NCBI GenBank assembly: GCA_050693035.1
Contig: JBOGWB010000090.1
Location: 1 to 54,305 of the forward strand
Source: DASYVD01 sp050693035
Lineage (GTDB): Bacteria; Actinomycetota; UBA4738; CALAEC01
DNA length: 54,305 nt
Reading direction: 5' to 3'
The position numbers and the translations under genes were made by a program. Shown here one piece after another: positions 17,355-25,175 of this stretch. A model generated the notes under the pieces. It worked only from the letters and a program-made list of their open reading frames with translations. It did not search any database and was not told the DNA's origin. The stretch's first letter is position 1. Each line of letters opens with the position of its first letter.

Positions 17355-17606
17355 ATGGTCGAGACCGAAGGACGATCGCCGGACGCAGTTGGGGAGGCTC
17401 CCGCGGCACCGGGCCCGGTATGTCCGGTGACCCTGTGTCCCGTGGGTATGTTCCTCACGGTGACTGGAGACCTGCGCCCCGAGGTCGTGGAACATCTGCT
17501 GAAGGCGGGCCGGGAGCTGATGCTCGCCACGAGGGCCCTCCTCGACAGCCGGCTCCACGGCCCCGCCGGCGACGGGGCCCCCCTGGAGAAGATCGAGGTC
17601 GAATGA
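17355..17606 (+). CDS. Small CPxxxCP protein (83 aa)
   Basis: An 83-residue protein has an acidic start, then CPVTLCPVGM (two Cys in residues 23-28), and a C-terminal helix VVEHLLKAGRELMLATRALLD with a charged tail. AGGAGGAGG lies six bases before the ATG. I do not recognise the family. Its position between an ArsA/Get3-like ATPase and an eRF1-like protein suggests a partner of one of them. Confidence 0.6.
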   Translation: MVETEGRSPDAVGEAPAAPGPVCPVTLCPVGMFLTVTGDLRPEVVEHLLKAGRELMLATRALLDSRLHGPAGDGAPLEKIEVE

Positions 17607-17658
17607 CCGTCGCATCCGCGACGGATCCTCCCTGGTTCCCCGGTTCGAAGGAGAGCGG

Positions 17659-18801
17659 ATGACGGTTCTGGAACGAGATACCCTCAGGAAGCTCGCCGAG
17701 TGGACCACGAACGGCTTCCCGGTGGTGAGCATGTACCTGGATGTTGACGGGAGACGCTTCCCCAAGCGGGCCGACTACCTCGCGCGGGCGGAGCAGCTCA
17801 CCCGGCGGGCCCATGAGGCCGCCCAGGCCATGGAGGATCGTCAGCACGCCCGTTCGGTGCATGGCGACGCCAAACAGATGTGGGACTTCGTCAACGAGGA
17901 GTTCGACCGGAAGGGGGGCGTCCGCGGCGTGGCGCTCTTCGGATGCTCGGGGATGGGTCTGTGGGAGGAGATGCCGCTGCCGGCGCGAGTCCCTGAGCGC
18001 ATCGTGATCGGAGCCCGCCCATACCTCCTGCCGCTGGAGGCCATCCTGGAGCGGTCGGGGCACGTCTGCGTGGGGCTGGTGGACCGAGAGAAGGCCCGGC
18101 TGTTCGTCTCGGCGCTCGACCGGATCGAGGACGTCTCGGACGTCTTCGACGAGGTACCGGGCTGGCACGACCAGGGGGGGTGGTCGCAGGCTCGGTACCA
18201 GCGACACATCATGGAGCACGTCCAGCGGCATCTGAAGCACGTGGCCGAGGTGCTCCTGGACCTGCTCAAGCGTCATCGTTACGACCGCCTGGTGCTGGCC
18301 GGGCCCGACGAGGCCATGGCCGAGCTCGAGCGCGAGCTGCACGACTACGTCCGCCGTACCATCGTGGCCCGGATCTCCTTGCCCATGGCTTCCTCTCCGG
18401 CCGAGGTTCTGGAACGGATCCGGGAGATCGAGGAGGACCTCGAACGGGTCCGCGAAGAGGAAGCCGTGCGCCGACTGTTGGCCGAGATGGACGGGGAGAC
18501 GGGTCGAGCGGTCGCCGGCATGGAACAGACCATCGCCGCGCTGGAGGAGGGTCGCGCGGACACCCTGATCGTGGCGGCGGAGCTGGAAGCCGCCGGCGCG
18601 CGCTGCCCTTCCTGCGGGCATCTGGCGCACCGGGGCAGGGCGTGCCCCGCCTGCGGGGCGGCCATGGAGGAGATCCCCGACCTGGTGGAGGAGGCCGTGG
18701 AGTCGGCGCTCCGGCAACGGTGCCGGGTGGAGGTCCTGCCCCAGGGACCCGCCGACGCCCTGGCGCCCCTGGGCGGCATCGGGGCGCTGCTCCGGTTCTG
18801 A
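17659..18801 (+). CDS. Bacterial eRF1/Vms1-like protein (baeRF family)
   Basis: This 380-residue protein resembles the bacterial archaeo-eukaryotic release-factor (baeRF) and Vms1/ANKZF1 families. The N-terminal domain has SMYLDVDGRRFPKRADY. A loop GGWSQARYQRH at residues 173-183 holds Gln177 where eRF1 and Vms1 proteins carry the catalytic Gln for peptidyl-tRNA cleavage. The C-terminal domain contains an inserted zinc ribbon (Cys316, Cys319, Cys329, Cys332) and ends in LGGIGALLRF, similar to eRF1 domain 3. It may release stalled nascent chains or process tRNA. The gene sits after the ArsA-like ATPase and two bases before the ROK kinase. Confidence 0.75.
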   Translation: MTVLERDTLRKLAEWTTNGFPVVSMYLDVDGRRFPKRADYLARAEQLTRRAHEAAQAMEDRQHARSVHGDAKQMWDFVNEEFDRKGGVRGVALFGCSGMGLWEEMPLPARVPERIVIGARPYLLPLEAILERSGHVCVGLVDREKARLFVSALDRIEDVSDVFDEVPGWHDQGGWSQARYQRHIMEHVQRHLKHVAEVLLDLLKRHRYDRLVLAGPDEAMAELERELHDYVRRTIVARISLPMASSPAEVLERIREIEEDLERVREEEAVRRLLAEMDGETGRAVAGMEQTIAALEEGRADTLIVAAELEAAGARCPSCGHLAHRGRACPACGAAMEEIPDLVEEAVESALRQRCRVEVLPQGPADALAPLGGIGALLRF

Positions 18802-18803
18802 GG

Positions 18804-19784
18804 ATGGCCGCGAACCCGGGGACCTCGCTCCGAACGGCCGTGGGGCTCGACGTCGGCGGGACCAGGGCCGCCGGCCTGCTGGTCACCGAGTCGGGGGAAG
18901 TGCTGGCTCGCCACGTGGCAGAGACGCCCGCGGAGGACGTCGATGCCACGATGGCCACCCTGTTCGAAGTGATCGAGATCCTGAGGAAGGAGGCCGATCC
19001 GGTCGCGGTGGGGATCGGGGGAGCCGGGATGGTGGACTTCGAGGCCGGAGTGATGCGCTTCGCGCCCAACCTGGCCTGGCGGGAGCTGCCGATCCGGGAC
19101 CTGGTTGCCGAGCGCAGCGGGCTGTCGTGCGTCCTCGACAACGACGCCACCGCGGCCTGCTGGGGGGAGTATCGGTTCGGGGCGGGTCGCGGGTACCGCC
19201 ACATGCTCCTGGTCACGGTGGGGACGGGCATCGGCGGGGGCATCGTGGCCGACGGAGCACTCTATCGCGGCCGGCACGGGTTCGCCGGCGAGATCGGCCA
19301 CGTCGTGGTGGACCCCGATGGGCCGTTGTGCGGGTGCGGGAACCGGGGCTGCTTCGAGCAGGTGGCCAGTGGCCGGGCCCTCGATCGCCTGGGGCAAGAA
19401 GCGGCGAGGGACCACCCCGAGGGAGTGATCGCCCGGATCGCGGGGACCGAAGAGGTCGTGGGTCGCCACGTGACCGAGGCCGCGGAGCAGGGCGACGCCG
19501 TGGCCCGCCGGATCATCGAGGAGGTGGGAACGCGCCTGGGCATCGGGATCGCCGGCTTCGTGAACGTCCTCGATCCCGAGGTCGTGGTGGTGGGGGGCGG
19601 GGTCGCCGACATCGGGCAGGCCCTGTTCGATCCCGCCCGGGAGGCGTTCCGGGCCACGGTCCTGGCGCCGGACCACCGCCCGGAGGTTCCCATCGTGCCG
19701 GCGGCCATGGGCAACGACGCCGGAGCGATCGGGGCCGCGGCCATCGCCCTGGAGCTCCCCGGAGCGGGCGGGGGGGTTTCGTGA
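18804..19784 (+). CDS. ROK family sugar kinase (glucokinase-like)
   Basis: This 326-residue kinase has the phosphate loop GLDVGGTRAAG near residue 14, the catalytic Asp114 in LDNDATAA, and GTGIGGGIV. The ROK zinc site is present as His166 with CGCGNRGC (Cys176, Cys178, Cys183). In actinobacteria this is the usual type of ATP-glucokinase, feeding glycolysis, and it fits with the phosphofructokinase and glycerol kinase elsewhere in the window. The stop overlaps the start of the LLM gene (GTGA). Confidence 0.87.
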   Translation: MAANPGTSLRTAVGLDVGGTRAAGLLVTESGEVLARHVAETPAEDVDATMATLFEVIEILRKEADPVAVGIGGAGMVDFEAGVMRFAPNLAWRELPIRDLVAERSGLSCVLDNDATAACWGEYRFGAGRGYRHMLLVTVGTGIGGGIVADGALYRGRHGFAGEIGHVVVDPDGPLCGCGNRGCFEQVASGRALDRLGQEAARDHPEGVIARIAGTEEVVGRHVTEAAEQGDAVARRIIEEVGTRLGIGIAGFVNVLDPEVVVVGGGVADIGQALFDPAREAFRATVLAPDHRPEVPIVPAAMGNDAGAIGAAAIALELPGAGGGVS

Positions 19785-20680
19785 AGGTCGGGGTGGTCCT
19801 TCCCCTGTTCTCCGGGGATCCGGAGAAGGTCCTCCATGCGGCCCGGGAGGCGGAGGAGATGGGGTTCGACGGCGCGTTCGTCTTCGACCATTTCTTTCCT
19901 CCCGGCGCCCCGCGAGACCGTCCTGCCCTCGAGGCGTTCACCACGCTGGCAGCGGTCGCCGCGGCCACCGAGCGGATCGGGGTGGGAACCCTGGTCACCC
20001 GGGTCTCCCTCCGGCCCGCGGGCATGCTGGCAAAGCTGGGCGCGTGGCTGGACGCGGCGTCGGGCGGCCGCCTGATCCTGGGGATGGGGACGGGCGATCC
20101 CATCGACCTTCCCGAACACGAGGCCTACGGGATCCCCATGTCCCGTCGCCAGGAGCGCCGAGCCCAGCTGGAAGAGACGGTGATCGCGATGAAGGCCCTG
20201 TGGAGGGGCGAGCGGTACGAGGGGGGAGGATTCGTGCCTCCGCTGGCCGGGCCGGTCCTGCCGCCACCCTCCCGCCCTGGCGGGCCGCCCGTTTGGCTGG
20301 GGGCCCAGGCCGACGCGGTGGTCCGGATGGCCGGGCGGGTCGCCGACGGCTGGAACGGCTGGGGCTTGAACCCCGACGCGTTCCGAGCCAAGTCCGCCTT
20401 GCTGATGAAGGAGGCCGGAGCGGCGGGGCGCCGCTCCGAAGCCACCTGGGCCGGCATCATTCTGGTGGGGGCAGATCAGCGGGAAACCCGTGAGCTGGTG
20501 GATCGACGCCGGGCCCGCGGCCTGGACGACGAGGCCTGGACGGGCACGACGGAGGATCTGAAGGGGTTCCTCCACGACCTGGCGACGGCCGGGGCGACGT
20601 GGGCGGTGATGGTCCCGGCGGGTCCCGCCGATCGCCGGGCCCTCATAGCCAAGGAGGTCTTGCCCGCTCTCGCCTCGTAG
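19781..20680 (+). CDS. LLM-class (luciferase-like) F420-dependent oxidoreductase
   Basis: This 299-residue TIM-barrel protein belongs to the luciferase-like monooxygenase class. It has VKVGVVLPLFSGD at the start, GFDGAFVFDHFFPP, ERIGVGTLVTRVSLRPAGMLAKL, the GRLILGMGTGDP phosphate-binding segment and PVWLGAQAD. The overall pattern matches actinobacterial F420-dependent members more than FMN ones, but the cofactor is inference. The GTG start overlaps the ROK kinase stop, so both are co-translated. The substrate is unknown. Confidence 0.85.
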   Translation: MKVGVVLPLFSGDPEKVLHAAREAEEMGFDGAFVFDHFFPPGAPRDRPALEAFTTLAAVAAATERIGVGTLVTRVSLRPAGMLAKLGAWLDAASGGRLILGMGTGDPIDLPEHEAYGIPMSRRQERRAQLEETVIAMKALWRGERYEGGGFVPPLAGPVLPPPSRPGGPPVWLGAQADAVVRMAGRVADGWNGWGLNPDAFRAKSALLMKEAGAAGRRSEATWAGIILVGADQRETRELVDRRRARGLDDEAWTGTTEDLKGFLHDLATAGATWAVMVPAGPADRRALIAKEVLPALAS

Positions 20681-20710
20681 GCTCTGGCGGGGGAGAGTGA
20701 CAAAACGTCT

Positions 20711-20739
20711 TTGCGTTAGCCTGGGACCGGCAGTACGCT
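20711..20739 (+). promoter_or_regulatory. Putative promoter of the cDPGS-carbamate kinase pair
   Basis: TTGCGT (20711-20716) and TACGCT (20734-20739) are 17 bases apart, about 65 bases before the ATG at 20804. The predicted leader includes the perfect hairpin at 20752-20773. Confidence 0.45.
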
Positions 20740-20751
20740 CGGTCCGCTGTC

Positions 20752-20773
20752 GGCCGGGCCCACGGGCCCGGCC
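20752..20773 (+). repeat. Perfect 10-bp inverted repeat in 5' leader
   Basis: GGCCGGGCCC, AC and GGGCCCGGCC form a perfect 10-base-pair palindrome with a two-base centre. It is followed by CGAAAAC and not by a T-run, so it is not a classical terminator. It lies between the putative promoter and the AGGAGG ribosome binding site of the cDPGS-like gene. An operator or an RNA stem that controls translation is possible. Confidence 0.6.
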
Positions 20774-20803
20774 CGAAAACGCTCAGGAGGAAGAAAAGGG
20801 CTG

Positions 20804-22126
20804 ATGAGACGCGTCGTGATCATGGGGGCCGCCGGCCGCGACTTCCACAACTTCAACGTGGTGTATCGGGACGATCCCGACGCCCTGGTGGTGGCGTTCA
20901 CGGCGACACAGATCCCCGGGATCGACAAACGCCGCTACCCCCCGGAGCTGGCCGGCCCTCGCTACCCCGAGGGGATCGCCATCCTCCCGGAGGAGGAGCT
21001 CAGCCGGTTCGTCCGGGAGCAGGACGTGGACGAGGTCGCCTTCTCCTACTCGGACGTGTCGCACCAGCAGGTCATGCACCTCGCCAGCTCGGTTCTGGCC
21101 GCCGGCGCGAGCTTCTCGCTGCTCGGTCCGAAGGCCACCATGCTGGAAGCAACGGTGCCGGTGGTGGCGGTGTGCGCCGTGCGCACCGGGTCGGGGAAGA
21201 GCCAGACCACCAGGGCGGTCGTCCGGGGACTTCGCGAGCTGGATCGGAAGCCAGTCGTGGTCCGCCACCCCATGCCGTACGGGGACCTCGTGGCCCAGAG
21301 GGTCCAGCGATTCGCGTCCTACGAGGACCTGGACGAAGCCCGGGTGACCGTGGAGGAACGGGAAGAATACGAGCCGCATCTCGCCGCCGGCACGACCGTT
21401 TACGCGGGGGTGGACTACGAGGAGATCCTCAAGGCCGCGCAAGCCGAGGCGGACGTGGTCGTGTGGGACGGTGGCAACAACGACCTGCCGTTCTTCAGGC
21501 CCACCCTTCACCTGGTGGTGGCGGATCCCCTTCGCCCGGGCCACGAGACCTCCTATCACCCGGGTGAGACGAACCTTCGGATGGCGCATGTCGTCGTGAT
21601 CAACAAGATCGACACGGCGAACCCGGATGACGTCGAGACCGTGGAGGAGACGGCCAAGAAGCTCAACCCGGAGGCCGTGATCATCCGGGCGAAGAGCCCG
21701 GTGACCGTGGAAGACCCGGGTGTCCTGACCGGCAAGCGCGTGCTGGTGATCGAGGATGGACCGACGCTCACCCACGGGGAGATGACCTTCGGCGCGGGTG
21801 TCGTGGCCGCACGTACGTACGGCGCGGAGGTGATCGACCCTCGGGAATGGGCGGTCGGCTCTCTCCAGCGCATATACGAGCGGTACCCCGTCGGCCCGGT
21901 GCTCCCCGCCATGGGGTACTCGCCGGGGCAGATCGCCGAGATGGAGCAAACCATCGACGCCGTCCCATGCGACCTGGTGGTCGTGGCCACCCCGGTGGAC
22001 CTGGGAAAGGTGGCGAGGTTCTCGAAGCCCTCGGTCCGGGTCCGGTACGAGCTCGAAGAGGCGGAGGGCAGCCCGACCATCGTCGACGTCCTGAAAGAGA
22101 GATTGCCGGGGGGCTCGGAGGGTTAG
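20804..22126 (+). CDS. Cyclic 2,3-diphosphoglycerate synthetase-like P-loop protein
   Basis: This 440-residue protein resembles the cyclic 2,3-diphosphoglycerate synthetase family. The N-terminal Rossmann-like part starts RRVVIMGAAGRDFHNFN and has FTATQIPGIDKRRYPPEL. A P-loop domain follows with VRTGSGKSQ (about residues 127-134), VVWDGGNNDLPF and VINKID, the last like a guanine-specificity motif. In methanogenic archaea the enzyme makes cyclic 2,3-diphosphoglycerate, a thermoprotectant; bacterial homologues are mostly uncharacterised and often called GTPases. AGGAGG precedes the start. It is followed six bases later by carbamate kinase, which suggests coupled acyl-phosphate or phosphoglycerate chemistry. 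Confidence 0.8.
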   Translation: MRRVVIMGAAGRDFHNFNVVYRDDPDALVVAFTATQIPGIDKRRYPPELAGPRYPEGIAILPEEELSRFVREQDVDEVAFSYSDVSHQQVMHLASSVLAAGASFSLLGPKATMLEATVPVVAVCAVRTGSGKSQTTRAVVRGLRELDRKPVVVRHPMPYGDLVAQRVQRFASYEDLDEARVTVEEREEYEPHLAAGTTVYAGVDYEEILKAAQAEADVVVWDGGNNDLPFFRPTLHLVVADPLRPGHETSYHPGETNLRMAHVVVINKIDTANPDDVETVEETAKKLNPEAVIIRAKSPVTVEDPGVLTGKRVLVIEDGPTLTHGEMTFGAGVVAARTYGAEVIDPREWAVGSLQRIYERYPVGPVLPAMGYSPGQIAEMEQTIDAVPCDLVVVATPVDLGKVARFSKPSVRVRYELEEAEGSPTIVDVLKERLPGGSEG

Positions 22127-22132
22127 CTCGCC

Positions 22133-23146
22133 ATGGGGGAGACAGCCGGAGGACGGACAGCGAGCAGGCCTCCCGATCCGGAAACGGCGGGACGGGTCGT
22201 CATCGCCATGGGTGGGAACGCACTTCTCCGGCGAGGCGAGGACGATGCCATCGAGGTGATGCGTCGCAACGCCCGGCTGGCCGGAGAGGGGGTCGCCGAG
22301 ATCGCCGCCCGCGGGTGGGAGGTGGTCATCACCCACGGCAACGGCCCACAGGTGGGGCGGATCCTGCTCCAGAACGAGGCCGCCCGCGACTGGGTGACGC
22401 CCATGCCTCTCGACGTGTGCGGGGCGGAGAGCCAGGGACAGGTCGGCTACCTCCTTCAGGTGGCCATCGGCGATGTGTTCTACGAGCGGAACATGGAGCG
22501 CCCGGTGGCCATGGTGCTCACGCTGACCCGGGTGCGGCCCGACGATCCGGCGTTCGAGAAGCCGACCAAGCCGATCGGGCCCTACTACGACGAGCGAGAG
22601 GCCAAGCGACTGGCCGGGGAACGAGGATGGTCCGTGGCCCCGACACCGGACGGCGGATGGCGCCGCGTGGTCCCGTCTCCAAGGCCGTACTCCATCGTGG
22701 AAGGTCAGGTCATCCGGCAGCTGGCCGAATCGGGGGTCATCGTCATCGCCTCCGGCGGCGGCGGCGTGCCCGTGATCGAGGAAGGGCCACGGCTCGTCGG
22801 CGTGGAGGCGGTGGTGGACAAGGACCTGGCGGCGTGCATCCTGGCCCGGGACGTCGAGGCCGAGGTCCTGCTGATCCTGACCGACGTGGAAGGCGTGTTC
22901 GAGAATTACGGCCGGCCGGAACAGCGGCTGATCGACTGGCTGCGGCCCGAAGACGCACTGCGCATGCTCGAGGAGGGGGAGCTTCCCGCGGGCTCGATGG
23001 GACCGAAGATGGAGGCCGCCGCGGAGTTCGTGAGCGGCGGCGGTAAGGCCGCCGTCATCGCATCGCTCGACCAGGCATTCGAGGCCCTGGAGGGCCGAGC
23101 CGGAACCCGCATCGCCCACGAACGCGCCGAAGGCCCATCGGGTTAG
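22133..23146 (+). CDS. arcC: Carbamate kinase
   Basis: This 337-residue protein belongs to the amino-acid kinase family. It has the family start RVVIAMGGNALL after a 20-residue extension, then THGNGPQVG, the carbamate-kinase-typical PTKPIGPYY and VIASGGGGVPVIEEG, and ends with SMGPKMEAAAEFV. It interconverts ATP plus carbamate and carbamoyl phosphate in the cytoplasm. No arginine deiminase or ornithine carbamoyltransferase is in the window, so it is not part of a classic arginine pathway here. Its pairing with the cDPGS-like gene is the notable context. Confidence 0.9.
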   Translation: MGETAGGRTASRPPDPETAGRVVIAMGGNALLRRGEDDAIEVMRRNARLAGEGVAEIAARGWEVVITHGNGPQVGRILLQNEAARDWVTPMPLDVCGAESQGQVGYLLQVAIGDVFYERNMERPVAMVLTLTRVRPDDPAFEKPTKPIGPYYDEREAKRLAGERGWSVAPTPDGGWRRVVPSPRPYSIVEGQVIRQLAESGVIVIASGGGGVPVIEEGPRLVGVEAVVDKDLAACILARDVEAEVLLILTDVEGVFENYGRPEQRLIDWLRPEDALRMLEEGELPAGSMGPKMEAAAEFVSGGGKAAVIASLDQAFEALEGRAGTRIAHERAEGPSG

Positions 23147-23149
23147 GCT
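23144..23149 (+). promoter_or_regulatory. -10 element overlapping carbamate kinase stop
   Basis: TAGGCT includes the TAG stop of the carbamate kinase gene and ends eight bases before the ATG at 23158, consistent with a leaderless message. Confidence 0.35.
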
Positions 23150-23157
23150 CTCGCCGC

Positions 23158-23838
23158 ATGCCCCGGCTCCGGGTCCTCGCGTACAACGTGCACAGCTTCC
23201 GGAGCGGCGTGAAGAAGGTGGCGCGGACGGTCGCCGAGGAGCTCCCGGACGTCGCGCTCCTCAACGAGGCCAAGGGCCGGTTCCAGCTGCGGCGTTTTGC
23301 TCGGTTCATGGGGATGGACGTCGCCGGGCACGGCCTCCGGTCGTTCGGCGAGGTCACCAACGCCGTCCTGCTCCGTCCCCCGTTGAGATCCCTCCGCTCC
23401 GAGGTGGTTCGGTTCTCGAGGACCGGCAGGCTGCCGCGACGGGGAGCGATCGTGGTCCGGACCCGTCGGGCGGGCGTCCCCGTCACGGTGATCTCGGTTC
23501 ACCTCGGGCTGTCCGATGCAGAGCGGCCGCTGCATGCCCGGGAGCTGACCGATGCTCTCGCGGGAATGGAGCCGCCGGTCGTCCTGGGAGGGGACCTGAA
23601 CGAGGGGCCGGCCGGAAAGGCGGCCGCGTGGGTCGCCGATCGCTTCTGGGACGCCTGGCCTGAGGGGGCGGAGGGCGGGGAGACCTTTCCCGCCCGGGAG
23701 CCGCGGGCCCGGATCGATTACCTGTTCGTGTCGGCTGGGGTTCGGGTGGACCGGTGTTGGATCGAAGCTACCGCCGAGGGGGACGCGGCTTCCGATCACC
23801 TTCCGTTGTTCGCCGACGTCGACGTGGGCGAGGACTAG
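23158..23838 (+). CDS. Endonuclease/exonuclease/phosphatase (EEP) family protein
   Basis: This 226-residue protein has the EEP (DNase I-like) fold in compact form. It starts RLRVLAYNVHSFRSG, has the metal-binding LLNEAKG, and later ISVHLGLSDAER, VVLGGDLNE and the terminal ASDHLPLFADV. All positions of a metal-dependent phosphoesterase are there. The substrate could be a nucleic acid, an inositol phosphate or a lipid. The 3' end overlaps the convergent esterase gene by about 70 bases. Confidence 0.82.
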   Translation: MPRLRVLAYNVHSFRSGVKKVARTVAEELPDVALLNEAKGRFQLRRFARFMGMDVAGHGLRSFGEVTNAVLLRPPLRSLRSEVVRFSRTGRLPRRGAIVVRTRRAGVPVTVISVHLGLSDAERPLHARELTDALAGMEPPVVLGGDLNEGPAGKAAAWVADRFWDAWPEGAEGGETFPAREPRARIDYLFVSAGVRVDRCWIEATAEGDAASDHLPLFADVDVGED

Positions 23839-24607
23839 CCACACCCGTTACGCGCTCCGCGAAGTCGTGGGTCCGGTCGAAGATCGTCACGGCGTCGTTG
23901 TCCAGGGTGGCGACGTGGTAGGAGTCGGACAACGCCACCAGCTCCTTGTCATCCGTGCCGAGCCTCCTCATCACGTGTTCCGCCGTGCCCCGGTGGACCA
24001 CGTGGTCCACGGAAGAGACCAGCACGAGAACCGGGGCGCGCACCTGGGGAAGGTCCCGTCGGACCACCGACAGCATCCGGCCGAGCTGCGCCAGGCCGGC
24101 CACCGGGAGATGGTCGTAGGGGTGCTCATCCTGTCCCGGCTTCTTGATGTCGTTGCCGATGCCCTTGACGGTGCGGCGGAACAGACGGACCAGCGGAGCA
24201 AAGGCCAGTCGCGGCTCAACCAGATACGGGTTGATCGCCACCACACCGGCCACGAGGTCGGGGCGGCGCGCCGCCAGATGGAAGGCCAGGGCAGCGCCCA
24301 CCGAGAGGCCCACCACGACTACCGCATCGGACCTCGCCGCCAGGTCCACGAGGGACCGGCCGGCCTCGCCCGACCACTCAGTCCACCTCCGGGCCTCCAG
24401 GTCCTGCCACGTCGTCCCGTGGCCGGGCAGCCGGGGGCAGACCACGGTGTGCCCCCGTTCCGCCATCGATTCACCCATGGGCCGCAGGCTGGAAGGGTTT
24501 CCGCTCCACCCGTGGAGCAGGAGGATCCCGCTCGGCCCCCCTTCCAGGGCGAACGACTCACACCCCGGGACGACCAGCTCCTTCTTCACCCCGCGCCTCG
24601 CCTTCAT
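23768..24607 (-). CDS. Alpha/beta hydrolase (carboxylesterase / monoglyceride lipase-like)
   Basis: This 279-residue serine hydrolase has the oxyanion-hole segment LLLHGWSGNPSS at residues 30-40, the nucleophile elbow GLSVGA with Ser102, Asp201 in SSVDHVVH and His231 in SDSYHVATLD. This pattern is that of Est30-type carboxylesterases and monoacylglycerol lipases. The C-terminus is a basic Arg-rich tail. The ATG at 24607 overlaps the stop of the response regulator (ATGA), so both are on one transcript. PlsC and glycerol kinase nearby suggest lipid metabolism. Confidence 0.85.
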   Translation of the reverse strand: MKARRGVKKELVVPGCESFALEGGPSGILLLHGWSGNPSSLRPMGESMAERGHTVVCPRLPGHGTTWQDLEARRWTEWSGEAGRSLVDLAARSDAVVVVGLSVGAALAFHLAARRPDLVAGVVAINPYLVEPRLAFAPLVRLFRRTVKGIGNDIKKPGQDEHPYDHLPVAGLAQLGRMLSVVRRDLPQVRAPVLVLVSSVDHVVHRGTAEHVMRRLGTDDKELVALSDSYHVATLDNDAVTIFDRTHDFAERVTGVASPRPRRRRRTTEGDRKPRPPRR

Positions 24608-24972
24608 CCCGCCAGGGCCTTCAGGCGGGCGATGACGGCGTCCGGGTCGAAGGGCTTGGCGAAGAAGTTCTCCCGCCCGACCAACCCGATGACCTCCGGC
24701 GCCACCTCCGGCTTCCCGGTGATGATCACCACGGGGGTGCGCTTCGTCTCGGGGGTGGAGCGGAGCTGAGCGAGCATCCGCTCGCCTCCGAGGTCCGGCA
24801 TCATCAGGTCGAGGATCACGGCGTCGGGACGGTGGAGGTCCAGCAGGAGGAGTCCCTCGAGGCCGTCCTTCGCCTCGATGACGTCGTAGCCGCCCAGCTC
24901 CAGGGTGACCTTGACGAGCTGCCGCACGGCCTCGTCATCCTCCACCAGGAGCACTCGTTTCCGCTCCGCCAC
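24604..24972 (-). CDS. Single-domain response regulator (CheY-like)
   Basis: This 122-residue receiver domain is complete, with Glu11-Asp12-Asp13 as the acidic pocket, phospho-acceptor Asp55 in ILDLMMP, the Thr in ITGKP and Lys106 in FAKPFDPD. It has no output domain, so it signals by protein contact or acts in a phosphorelay. No kinase is adjacent. It lies between a 39-residue membrane protein (three bases upstream) and the esterase, which it overlaps. Confidence 0.9.
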   Translation of the reverse strand: MAERKRVLLVEDDEAVRQLVKVTLELGGYDVIEAKDGLEGLLLLDLHRPDAVILDLMMPDLGGERMLAQLRSTPETKRTPVVIITGKPEVAPEVIGLVGRENFFAKPFDPDAVIARLKALAG

Positions 24973-24975
24973 GAC

Positions 24976-25095
24976 TCACCTCCGGGAGGGGTTACGGAAC
25001 AGCTGGACCAGCAGGTACAGACCGAACACCCCGGCCAGGATCGTCACACCGCCCACGAGCAGCGTGAACGTGATCTCCAGCGCACTGGCCAGCAC
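24976..25095 (-). CDS. 39-aa single-pass membrane miniprotein
   Basis: A 39-residue frame starts with GTG and reads a short polar start, one long hydrophobic helix (about residues 7-32) and the basic end FRNPSRR. AAGGGGG lies about eight bases before the start. It ends three bases before the response regulator ATG, so it is probably the first gene of that operon. Its function is unknown. Confidence 0.55.
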   Translation of the reverse strand: MLASALEITFTLLVGGVTILAGVFGLYLLVQLFRNPSRR

Positions 25096-25175
25096 GAACG
25101 TGTCCCCCTTCCGTACCTTGTTCGATCCGCGTCGGGTCTAATAGTGTAGAGGGCGGGCACGCCCGGGGAGAGCGC

